Assembly: GCA_015039365.1 (NCBI GenBank)
Contig: WION01000353.1
Span: forward strand, 1-54,863
Length of the DNA stretch: 54,863 nucleotides
Reading direction: 5' to 3'
Source of the DNA: Amanita rubescens
Taxonomy: Eukaryota > Basidiomycota > Agaricomycetes > Agaricales > Amanitaceae
In this document: piece by piece, positions 34,144 to 44,046 of the stretch
Numbering within the stretch: position 1 is the stretch's first letter
Layout of the letters: each line of letters opens with the position of its first letter
Translations under genes and position numbers: made by a program
The notes under the pieces: generated by a model
The model's input: the letters and a program-made list of their open reading frames with translations, nothing else
Told to the model about the DNA's origin: nothing
The model's database searches: none

Positions 34144-34345
34144 GTAAAGTAGTTTGTTGATTTCCGAAATTATTTTGCAGCGACATGTCACATGTCACAA
34201 GATGGACTTTATCATTATAACTGGAATTACGATCTCGCTGATCTCACTTGGCACGGAATGTATGGATAATCTCCGTCTTAAACTATTGTCGATTCCCACG
34301 CGGCGGAGATGGCTGGTTGAATATATGAATCGTATTGAATGTACT

Positions 34346-34429
34346 GTAAGTAGTTTGGTGCGCATTCCCACGTTGTTGTTGAATATATAAAGGCGCGTGT
34401 TCTTTAAACCCATTTTGCTCCGAGCCATC
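34346..34429 (+). promoter_or_regulatory. CFEM 2 promoter, duplicated block
   Basis: Near-identical to 31537-31620. TATAAA lies at 34386-34391, at the same distance from the ATG. Confidence 0.75.
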
Positions 34430-35090
34430 ATGTTGTTCAACGCCAACCTTCTTGCTCTTGCTGCTCTCCTTGCTGCTGGCGTCCACGCCCAGACTCCCTC
34501 CAGTGCCTCTAGTACTGCCGTTCCTACCAGCACTAGCCAGATCCCCCCATGTGTTCTGACCTGCGTGGAGGCTGCCCTCCAGAGCACCAATGGTGCTTGC
34601 ACGTCCATGTTCGTCCTTTTACTCTCTGTCAACTAGTCTAGGGTACTGACTCTTACATTTGCAGCACTAGTCCTTGCGTTTGCACCAACACCGCATTCCA
34701 ACAGTCTGCTGCGACGTGCTTGGCGTCCAAGTGCACGGCATCTGACGCGGCTGCCGCTGCTCAACTTGAAAAGGCCGTTTGCAGTGAGTAACGCGACTAA
34801 ACACGTCGACTATTTCGCGTCGCTGATTCGGACGCGTCACAGCTGCATCAACCAGCGGTAGTACCACTGCCACCGGCACCGGTGCTGCCTCAGCACCTTC
34901 TGGTACTACCACCGCCAGCGGTTCAAGCGCGCCTGGTTCCTCCAGTGGTGGTGCTAGCTCTTCAACTACGTCTGCAGCTACGAGCACTGCTTCCAAGTCT
35001 GCAGGTGCCAAAATTACATTTGATCATGCTAATCTGTTTGCCCTCGCCGTTGGTGTCGTTGGTGCAGTTTTTGGTGGATTGATGGCTTAG
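34430..35090 (+). CDS. CFEM-domain GPI-anchored protein, copy 2
   Basis: Three exons (34430-34602, 34665-34783, 34843-35090) give 179 aa. All eight cysteines, the signal peptide and the hydrophobic GPI tail (LFALAVGVVGAVFGGLMA) match copy 1, and exon 2 has the same length of 119 nt. The stalk differs most: copy 2 lacks the Gly run and is richer in Thr/Ala/Ser. Introns are also alike, so the duplication is recent. The gene lies 109 bp upstream of the importin start, so its 3' end and the importin promoter share a very short space. Confidence 0.85.
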
Positions 35091-35199
35091 TTGATGATAC
35101 CCTTGTAACGTAAACTATTATATACGTTTTGTTGTTTGGCATCGGCAAGTGCCGGATACAAATCGAGGAGAATGATAATAACAAACGACCGTTCCACAT

Positions 35200-38100
35200 A
35201 TGGAGGCTCTAGTTCCTCCAGAAATCACTGCAGAGCTCACCCAAATCCTCTCAAATCTCGTTCTCGGTGACAATGACATTCGCCAGAAGTAATGTTTGAC
35301 TACTCGCTTCCCGTGTCTCACTCACTTTTAGCCTAGCGCCGAAAACGCCGTCAATGACCGCCTCGCACATTCTCCAGAGCTTTATCTGCTTGCTCTTGCT
35401 CAGTTTGCGATAGCGGCAGACACGGAGGTCGTAAGTTACTTCCCCGATCTCCGCTAGTCGCCCTCTGATCGCATCTAGATGCGCTCTTTTTCGCTCGTCC
35501 TCCTCAGGCGTCTACTCTTTCGTCCCTCCGTGCAAGCTTACAACCCAAACTCTTCCTCTCCCCATCCCTCCCACAATGCCATTGTCGCTCCCCGTCTTAC
35601 CCTCTACGACCACCTCTCTAACGCTACTCTCTCAAAACTTGAACGCATCCTGCTCCATTCTCTCGAACACGAGCCTGCCAAGGGCGTCAGACACAAGACC
35701 GTCGACACCGTGTGCGATGTCGCGAACGAGAGTATGAAGAGAGGAAGGCCATGGCATGCCCTTCAAGTCGTCATCTTTTCCATCGCCAACGCTGCCGGCG
35801 TCGGAGAAGGGCACGCCCCGGCACCGGATCCTGGCGTCCCCCCCAGCCGATATGTACGCGAGAGCGCGTTCAGGGTGTTTGCTGGCTGTCCGAATCTCGT
35901 CGTTGATCTTCAAACTGACGCCGTCCTCGCCGTGTTTCAGAGGGGATTGCAAGACGCGTTTAGCATCGAGGTGCGTCTCATTCAATTGGAGGTCACGTTC
36001 ATTTACGTATTTGTACGTTTTTAGGTTAGACATGCCGCTTTGCTCGCGTCTGTTGCGTATATCACTGCTGCAGATGCTCCGCACCAATTGTCTCAGCTCT
36101 TGTACCCGATGCTTGAAACCCTTCCCGCTCTCGCTCAGCATACCAGTCTCTCAATACCTGCAACGACTCCTTCCCCTCCACTTTCGTCGGACGATGATTC
36201 ATCGTATTACTCCAACTTGTCGGAATTCTTAGCCACCTTGACTCCGCTATGCTCTTCTCATCCATACCTATTCCAACCACATTTACCGGCACTCTTAACC
36301 TTCCTTCCGCCATTGATACTACCCACTGTCGACGCGGGTCCAACACCAACTGTTGGCAGACCCTTCCCTTCTCACTCGTCTGCGGGTGCAACCGAAAATG
36401 GCAAGTCTGTGTTTGTATTTCCCCCCTCCTCCGCATCTAGGAGCGCGGAGGCAGAGGCGGAGGCAGAGGCAGGACGCGTAGATGAGGGAGATGATGAAAA
36501 ATCGACGTTACGGTTAAGCGCTCTGGAGTTTATGGTCAGCTTATCAGAAGCGAAAGCAAGTATGGTGAAAAAAGTCCATGGGTGGACAGATGTGATTGTG
36601 CGAGCGTGTTTGGAGGGGATGGGTGAATTGGACGATGACGCTTTGGATGTGTGGTTGAGGGAGGACGTAAGTTTGCTGTTTCAAGCTTTCTTTTACCGCA
36701 TTGGCTGACGAATGGTTGGCATGTAGCCGTCCGCAGGATCTAGTTCGGCTGAGGCAGAGTCCCCTCCTGCGCTTTACGAGCAGTCTTTGGATAGGCTGGC
36801 GTGTGCACTGGGCGGGAGGGCCGTGTTGCCACCTGCGTTTCAGGTGAGAACCTCTCTATGATATGCCTCCGTCCACATCTCAACCTGTGTCCCAACAGTA
36901 TATTCCGTCCATGTTGGCGAGTTTTGACTGGAGAGCACGGCATGCTGGACTGATGGCGATAGCTGCCATCGGAGAAGGTACGGGCAGGGTGAGACGTCAG
37001 AGCTTTTGCTTTGTCGTGTCTTGACGACGGTTACAGGTTATGCAACATGAATTGGGAAAGATTGTTGAGTAAGTCTTTATGCGGTCTGCTTATTCGGATT
37101 AACATGTTTTTGACAGAATGGTCGTTCCCATGTTCCGTGATACACATCCGCGGGTGCGGTACGCAGCTTGTCAGTGCATGTAAGCGTACAATGTGATTGG
37201 CGGTGTGCTCGAAGCTGAACGATCGTAATAGAGGGCAGTTATGTACAGATCTCGAGGTATGTCTACTTGTTTGGTACGAAACCAGACTTGTGACGTTGCG
37301 CATCAGGAAATCATCCAAGAGAGACATAGTCAACAGCTCTTTTCAGTTCTCATCCCCGCGCTGGAGGACCCTGAGTCAAGGTGAGAATCGTCTATCGATT
37401 CCCGATATTTGCCAATTCTTGATAAAGAGTTCATTCTCACGCAGCGGCAGCCCTTATCAACTTTTGCGAGGGCGTCGAACGGGATACGCTCGTTCCATAC
37501 CTGGACCCCATTGTCGAGCGTCTGCTTAAACTGCTCAATCCGGGGCAAGGACGACATGTGCACCGTTATGTCCAGGAACAGGTTATCACTACACTTGCCA
37601 TGGTTGCTGATGCGAGTGAGGTTACCTTTGCCAAAGTACGTATGGGTGTGTTTCGTAATACATCTCACTGAGCGCGATTCGTTTAGCATTATTCGACTAT
37701 AATGCCTCTTCTTTTGGATATTCTGCGAAATGCGGATGGGCCAGAGTATCACAAACTACGGGTCAAGGCCATGGAGTGTGCTGGTCTCATTGGTACATTT
37801 TATATTGACTCGAGAGAATGGATTTACCTGACACGGCACTTAAAGCCATTGCTGTTGGACGAGACGTGTTTTTACCGGATTCTACAGTGCTCATTGAGCT
37901 GCTGATGCGGATACAAAGTAGGTTTGATGTATCGTTGTCGTCATGCCATGCTGATGTCAGTATCTAGAGAGCCCTATCGATCCTTCCGACACGCAGCTGC
38001 AGCATTATCTTATTGGAACGTGGGCAAAGGTCTGTCAAGCTATGGGACCCAATTTTGAACCTTACCTTCCCATTGTCATGCCGACGTTGCTCGACACGGC

Positions 38101-38930
38101 AGGTGTCAAGGCTGACATCTCGGTTTTTGGTATGTCGGTGTGTCGCATTGTGTGGACCGGATTGACTGATGACCGATGTAGACGGCGACGAAAACGAAGA
38201 ACGAAAAGGTTGGGAGACGATCAACGTCGATGGGCAGTCGCTCGGTATTCGAACGTCCGTAATCGAAGAGAAATGCCAGGCGTTTGAGACGCTCATTATT
38301 TATTGCTCGACGTTGGGTGCCCAGTTTGCGCCGTATTTGGCGCAGACTTTGGAAGTGACGCTGCCTGGTCTGAAGTTTTACTTCCATGAAGGTGTTCGAG
38401 AGGCGTGTGCTATGTAAGTTGTCATCATGTCGTCAACTGTAGTCATCAGGAATTAATGACTATTTAGGCTGATTCCGCTATTGCTAGTGGCTGGGAAAAG
38501 TAGCGGGACGCTGACAACTCAGATGGTATCCGCGACGCTGAACCAGCTTGTCAATTGCATCAATACTGAGCAAGATGCATCCTTCCTAGCGTCACTCTAT
38601 AAGGCATTTGCAGACTGTATACGCGTGATCGGTGGAGTTGGCGCGCTTGCGCAAGAGTACCACACTGGTATCATTGAAGCGACGCAACGGCAACTGCAGG
38701 GGTTCGCTGATAGGCGGAAGAGCCGTGCCAATCAGGTTGCGTCTGACCCGGAGACAGACAAGGAAGATATGGCGTTGGTAGAGGAGTTTGAGGACTTTGC
38801 ATTGGACGATATGGCCAAGCTCTTGGCGATGTTTGATTCAAATCATCCCTTGTTAGTTGCTGTGTCGAGTGTGAGGGATCTGGGGTTAAATAGTTGGGAT
38901 AGCGAGGATGATGGGGATGAGGAAGGGTAG
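35200..38930 (+). CDS. Importin beta-3 (Kap121/IPO5-type karyopherin)
   Basis: Sixteen exons keep frame: 35200-35288, 35337-35430, 35479-35970, 36025-36666, 36727-36843, 36899-36988, 37037-37068, 37117-37179, 37232-37256, 37307-37380, 37428-37635, 37687-37792, 37846-37917, 37968-38129, 38182-38413 and 38468-38930. The product is 986 aa. It carries cargo into the nucleus with Ran-GTP. HEAT repeats are visible throughout, for example 'MFRDTHPRVRYAACQCIGQL', 'AAAALINFCEGVERDTLVPY' and 'LRVKAMECAGLIAIAVGRD'. The order matches yeast Kap121 and human IPO5. It is about 100 residues shorter than those (about 1090), and the last HEAT repeats are replaced by an acidic tail (DSEDDGDEEG). An acidic Glu/Ala insert lies near residue 360. 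Exon 9 is only 25 nt. Confidence 0.88.
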
Positions 38931-38992
38931 CTGTGCTCACGTTGGTTACTTTAATCTCAAAGAGGGTTCACGCCTGTGCCTCGGATCACACT

Positions 38993-39036
38993 GATAAAAA
39001 TCCGCATCAGTTAATGCTGGGCCGAGTTGGTCTTCG
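38993..39036 (+). promoter_or_regulatory. Shared TATA/leader block, secreted gene E
   Basis: GATAAAAATCCGCATCA (38993-39009) and CCGAGTTGGTCTTCG (39022-39036) are a diverged form of the block before genes B, C and D. The ATG follows 48 nt later. Confidence 0.5.
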
Positions 39037-39084
39037 TAACCACCCATCCGTATCCTTCACTCCTCCGAGTCGGTTAACATCATC

Positions 39085-40190
39085 ATGTTGTTCTCATTCT
39101 CTCTCTTTTCGTTCCTGCTTTGCACTTCTGTGGCGGCGACAAGTTCTCCTCGTGACACTCACGAGCCAGCTTCTGACTCCGAGTACGACGAGAACATGAA
39201 GCCGCCTTTTCCACATCTAAACATTCCTCTTGCCACTGACATCCGACTATCTGATTCCTCTTACGAACCAGCCGATCGTCAACCTGTCAGTTCCGGGTTT
39301 TTTTAAGTAGACCAAGAGGCTCATACCGTTTCAACAGATCAAACTTCTCTCATTCTACGGCGACCAGCATTCTCTTAACAAAATCTCGATCGAAACTACT
39401 ACTGACGAGGCGAAGAGTGTTAGTGTATCTGAGCTGACCAAGGGTAATTCACCGTGGTTAATTGGCAAGTGGAAACGAGCAGCGAAAGACACCCATGTGA
39501 GTGGCATTCCAAATTTAAGCTCTTTAGGCTCTTGACGTATCTCACGCGAAATCATTTTAGTCTAGCATCCCCGGGCACGAACCTCCGACGGAGATATGTA
39601 TTCTTTGGAAAAACAAGAAGACACAGGCATTTTTTGTGGTCAAGGACGAAACGCCAGCTTTAACGCTAGAAAGAGGACAATTTACTTTGCCGGTTGTCAA
39701 AAAAGAGCATCCATTTAAAACAGGTGTTCGTCTCAGCATGGCATCGACTCTGATACCATCCGGTACAACCTATTTATCATTCCATCATCGCGATCGTACC
39801 GTCAGTCCCCGGTTTCTTTATTCTTTAAAAAGTACACTCACGCTTCAACGTTGTCAAGCGAAGGTACATTATATTTAAGAACAATTTGATTGCAACTTAC
39901 ATTGCTGGCGACAAAACAAGGACATATAAGGTGTTTCCCGTAGCTAAATTGACTGTGGCGGCTAATGGAAAGTGGTTAAACGGCAAATGGAAGCGGGAAG
40001 TCAGTGACATCTTGAGTCTGACATTGACGTTGATCTCATGCTCATGGTTTTCATACAGTCTAGGAGTGCAGCACCACTGATGTTGGAAATGGACGAAACG
40101 AACGGCGAACTCTACGTCAGTGAAACGATTCAGCAAAGTGGCAATAAGCAGAGGAAACGACCAGGCGGACGTGCTGCAGCAGTACAATAG
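39085..40190 (+). CDS. Small secreted protein E of the ISELTK family, two modules
   Basis: Five exons (39085-39285, 39338-39496, 39561-39800, 39880-39999, 40059-40190) give 283 aa, all in phase. Exon 1 has a signal peptide (MLFSFSLFSFLLCTSVAAT) and an acidic linker. Exons 2-3 form module 1 ('IKLLSFYGDQHSLNKISI', 'SVSELTKG', 'LIGKWKRAAK', then 'EICILWKNKKTQAFFVVKD'). Exons 4-5 form module 2 ('NLIATYIAGDKTRTYKV', 'PVAKLTVA', 'LNGKWKRE', then 'PLMLEMDETNGELYVSETI'). The modules align with each other and with B and C, including the position of the intron inside each module. Function is unknown. It starts 154 bp after the importin stop. The last exon overlaps an antisense frame at 40130-40741. Confidence 0.65.
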
Positions 40191-40741
40191 TGTATTACGT
40201 CGATATGTTGGCACTTTATGTTTGACGTTGCAATTTTGCATGTCCATGGGCCACTGACAGCATCAACGCTAGTACGAGTGCATCCGAGCCCCTGGCTTGA
40301 GACTATTGAGATCCTTTCGTCGTTCCCATTGGAAACTTCTGTAGGTGCTTGAGGCGGCGTTTCGGCGACGCCTCGCAAACGGGCTTGTACACTATGCGGA
40401 ACAGATGGCTCTTGGGTCGATTCAAAATTGTTAGTTGCAGGAGGATGAGTCTTGAGTGATCCTACGTCATTGAAGGGTTCATCAGAGGAGTGTCGAAGGC
40501 CCAGGTATGTGTGCTTACCACGGTACGTCGTTTCCACACCTCCTACTTTGTATTCTCCTTTTGTCTCACTGTCTTTCATTATTTGCGCTTCTTTTGAGTC
40601 CGGAGAAGTGTGTAGAGGTCGTAGGCGTGAATGGGTTGAATATGACGAGTTCTGTTCAGTAGAACCCGTATCAACTTTTATCCCATCAATAACAGTCATA
40701 TCGCACACCTCAGAAGTAAGTTTCATGTCGTTGGACGGCAA
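40130..40741 (-). CDS. Unknown protein, paralogue of the 41165-41719 gene (partial model)
   Basis: A 203-codon minus-strand frame. 'LPSNDMKLTSEV' and 'TGSTEQNSS' align with 'LPSNGAKTVLEV' and 'ASSNEQDSR' of the neighbouring gene. Both have a GTAAGC donor in the same place and a 57-nt, frame-neutral intron (here 40462-40518). The 5' end is not fixed: the frame starts at a TTG and an upstream exon probably ends near 40745. The 3' end overlaps gene E antisense by 61 nt, so the last part may be wrong. The protein is polar, probably disordered, and of no known family. Confidence 0.4.
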   Translation of the reverse strand: MPSNDMKLTSEVCDMTVIDGIKVDTGSTEQNSSYSTHSRLRPLHTSPDSKEAQIMKDSETKGEYKVGGVETTYRGKHTYLGLRHSSDEPFNDVGSLKTHPPATNNFESTQEPSVPHSVQARLRGVAETPPQAPTEVSNGNDERISIVSSQGLGCTRTSVDAVSGPWTCKIATSNIKCQHIDVIHYCTAAARPPGRFLCLLPLC

Positions 40742-40829
40742 AACAGATTCTATAGGCAGTATAATCAGTGCACTGGGCCGTTATTTCATCCATGCATCGC
40801 AGCGTTAGTTGGTGTATCGGAGATCAGGG

Positions 40830-41150
40830 CTCGTTTTGATTGCCACGTCTGTATGGGCCTTTGACGCCCTCTATGAGCTGTGACTCGGCAATTGAGGAAC
40901 AAAGGCCATTGAGTGCACCAAATTCGGTATTAAGGTTGCGGTAATGGGTAAGCGGGTGTTGCTGAGGTAGTATGCGGGTACACCCACATACTGGAATACT
41001 TCTCGTGGAACTTTGCAAGAAGCTCGTCCAATTTGTCCAAATCATCGCCATCAATCACTTCTTGCCCAATGTGATGGCAGAACCCGAGGAAATATCTGAT
41101 TATTTGCACCATTTGCGTTGGCACGAGCCCTTCTATTGCCGGAAGATAGA
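40830..41150 (-). pseudogene. DNA-transposase fragment, frameshifted
   Basis: 'GLVPTQMVQIIRYFLGFCHH', 'DKLDELLAKFHEKYSSMW' and, in a second frame, 'LPQQHPLTHYRNLNTEFGAL', 'NGLCSSIAESQLIEGVKGPY' resemble the C-terminal part of large transposases common in mushroom genomes, where a motif like 'PRQHxLxHY...FGAPNGLCSSI' recurs. The frame changes once, near 40975. No ends, terminal repeats or catalytic core are present, so it is a dead remnant. I cannot tell Plavaka-like from related families by eye. Confidence 0.6.
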
Positions 41151-41164
41151 GCTATATACATGGC

Positions 41165-41719
41165 TCATGATTGTACTTTTGAAGCCATTGAAGCCGGCTG
41201 AAGCGGTGTATCAACGACGGCCAGAAGAACGGAATCGTTTAAGACGAGGATTAGGGTGTGGACCGTGTGGTAACTGGTAAGGTTGGCAGTACTGAGAGTG
41301 GTTTTTTGAACGTTGATGCGATAGTCTACGTTGTCCAGAGTCTCGTCAGATAAGTGACGAAGATCCGGGTGAGCGTGCTTACTGAGGTACGTCATTTCCT
41401 TGTCCCCTACCTCGTCATTTCCTCCTTCCTTACCCTTTTCTTCGTCTTCCAAGTTCTTTTCCGAAGGTGGTTCGCGCGAGTCCTGTTCATTAGAACTTGC
41501 ATTAGCGTTTAGTACCACGATGTCATCCTTATCACGTACCTCCAAAACAGTTTTCGCGCCATTGGATGGTAAACGGGTGTAGAAATGGCGTTTTGTCAAT
41601 GTCCGACGAATGGAGTTGGCTACGTCGAGGATTGGGTGTCCGTTACCAGGGGGGTACGCGACGGCGTCTACCAAATTAGTCAGGTGCAGGTGACGGTGGT
41701 GTGAAAGTCGTGCCTGCAT
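41165..41719 (-). CDS. Unknown polar protein
   Basis: Exons 41719-41383 and 41325-41165 give 165 aa (184 if the 57-nt intron at 41326-41382 is not removed, as the frame stays open). The middle is highly charged ('EKNLEDEEKGKEGGNDEV'). It is paralogous to the gene at 40130-40741 and separated from it by a transposase remnant. Its ATG overlaps the earliest possible ATG of the divergent ATPase gene. No domain was recognised. It may be cargo or debris of a mobile element. Confidence 0.4.
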   Translation of the reverse strand: MQARLSHHRHLHLTNLVDAVAYPPGNGHPILDVANSIRRTLTKRHFYTRLPSNGAKTVLEVRDKDDIVVLNANASSNEQDSREPPSEKNLEDEEKGKEGGNDEVGDKEMTYLSKHAHPDLRHLSDETLDNVDYRINVQKTTLSTANLTSYHTVHTLILVLNDSVLLAVVDTPLQPASMASKVQS

Positions 41720-41798
41720 GATGAAAACACGAACTCAGCGGCACTCCTCTTTCGCACCCCGCCATCAGGCTCGGCACACAGATACACACCCTGTGACC

Positions 41799-44046
41799 AT
41801 GAACCTTGATGATGAACAGGCCTTTCTGGAAGCTAACGGCCACGACGACCGCTATGACGAAACAGACGAAACACTCCTCCAACATCAGCTTATCACGTCG
41901 CCTCTGCTAAACTTTGCCGCCGTGAGGCACCATGCCGAAGCTTTCCCTTCTCGCGGACTGCTCGGGACGACGAACGGGGAGAGATTATATATGAACACCA
42001 ATACCCCGAGCAGCGGGGTCATCTGCGGTGTGCAAGTGAGTCTTATCTGGGCTTGGAGGACCGATGCCACTGACGAAGGACTGGATCAGGGCTCAGGCAA
42101 GAGCCACACCTTGTCTTGTATTTTGGAGGCCTCCCTGGTCGTGGACTCAAGGATCGGGCGACTGCCTCAACCACTCACAGCACTCGTGTACGCTTCTGAA
42201 CCGGATTATATTGCCACGCTCAAGCGACGACAGGTTTCATTTTGACGAGCAAGACTGTAATCGACCTGCTGAGGCTGCCTTCTTGTCATGCCCCGCATCT
42301 GAGAACGCAAGTCAAGAACATCGAGACCGCCTCCCAAAGGTCACAGTGCTGTGCTCGTAAGCTTCTTCCCACCGGCTGTGATTCTCCTCACTCCCTCGCG
42401 TCATCACTAGCCCAAGCAACGTCACGCGTAGACGCCGTGCATACGCCTCTCTTCCGCACGTTCGCGTCGAACCCTTCTACTTCTCGGAGCAAGACCTCAC
42501 TGCGGACAGGATGCTGGCAATCATGGGATGCGATAATACGGAGGTAATCTGTTATTTAACTCGCGCAGACACAGATGCTCACAGCGCGCCAGACGATGCC
42601 CCTGTACATGCATTCCGCCCTTCTGATCATCCGTAACATGGGCGTGGATGCATTCAACTACCGAGGCAAGTCGGGGTCTGGCATCTTTCTTGTTGCTGAT
42701 GACAACCAGAGTTCAAGCGACGGATCAACGCTGAGAACCTGAACCCAACGCAAAAGGCAATGATCAAGCTTCGCCTCGATCTCCTTGACGCGTTCCTTCG
42801 TCCAGAAGCACCGGATATTCAGTCGTACTTCTGTGCTGGAAAGCTGGTACTCGTTGACCTCACGGATCCCTTCCTTGATGGTGAGCACAACATCCGAATC
42901 ACGCGCTGGTCAGGACCTTATTGTTCCTTTCGTACTCAGGTCTAACAGCAGGGGTCTTGTTTGACATCGTCCTAGGCTTATTCATGCAATGGCGATCACT
43001 GAACGGCAAGATTGTTGGTACGTCTTGCCGAAAATGTATTCACTCAGAATCATCCTGACTTGCGTCGTAGTCCTCGATGAGGCTCACAAGTACCTCATCA
43101 ACAGCAGCACTGCCCGTCTCACGCAGTCGATCTCAAGCATCATCCGCCTGCAGCGACATCTCTCCACACGTGTCATTATTGCCACGCAGGTAGGTACCGT
43201 CCCATTGTGAGATGTTCGCCACGCTCACCGCATGTCCAGGAGCCTACGGTCATCCCATCCACCATCCTCGACCTCGCATCTTTCATCATCTGCCACCGTT
43301 TCACCTCGCCGTCGTGGTGTACACATCTTGCACGGCACGTGTCTGCAGGTGACAATGCTGAAACGGCACAGTGGTTTCAAGATGTCATGCTTCTTGCGAC
43401 GGGGAAATGCGTGGTGTTCTCCCCTTCGGCCCTCGTGATGACGAGCAACGACAGCTCGGTGCGGCTACTTGGCAGAGACTACCTGAAACTGCGAGTCCGG
43501 CCGCGCTTGACTCTGGATGGCGGCGCGTCGTTGCTCGCCGTCGGGCGGACTTTATCCAGCATTGACTGCGAGGCCCCGATTGTCGACACAATTCTGACTA
43601 GTAATCACCTTCCACTGGCTCAACGGGAGCTGTCACACACAGCTTGCCAGGGGCCGCTGTCAACACCAAATGCCAATGCGATTCCATCCGTAGTAATCCC
43701 GCGCAGCGAGGAGTCCGGCACTTCATTCGTATCCCTGGACGGGCCAGCATCTACAAACGGCCCCCGAGCTGTTCCAGCGCATCTCAAATATCTCATCGGA
43801 TGGCTTCAGCGTAATGGCGGCGCGAACACACCTCTGAATCTCAACGATGCGATGTCCAAGCTTTTCTGGATTGGCAACAAGATATACGGTGGCAAGAAAC
43901 ATTGGTGGAATACGATGCTCGAGGAGGCCGAGGCGGAAGGTCTCGTTGAGGTCACGAAATTGAACGTTAAGAAGAAGGGGCTCAAAACCCTCGGCAAGGA
44001 GAGAACAATCCGCTTGCTTCATCCAGGTCCATTTATCTGGACGTAA
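41799..44046 (+). CDS. P-loop ATPase of unknown role (HerA/FtsK-like core)
   Basis: Nine exons (41799-42035, 42090-42187, 42234-42356, 42411-42543, 42575-42665, 42710-42880, 42940-43017, 43071-43189, 43240-44046) give 618 aa. Walker A is GVQGSGKS (77-84) after 'ERLYMNTNTPSSGVIC', and Walker B is 'IVVLDEAHKYLI' (about 309-320). 'ISSIIRLQRHLSTRVIIATQ' and 'VIPSTILDLASFIICHRFTS' resemble the sensor and arginine parts of HerA/VirD4-type ATPases. The C-terminus has a winged-helix-like segment ('NKIYGGKKHWWNTMLEEAEA'). It is a recurring fungal protein with no known job. Intron 5 (42666-42709) is GC-AG (GCAAGT), and intron 4 is only 31 nt (42544-42574), which is unusual. An upstream ATG at 41718 would add 27 residues; the later one has a better context. 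Confidence 0.75.
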
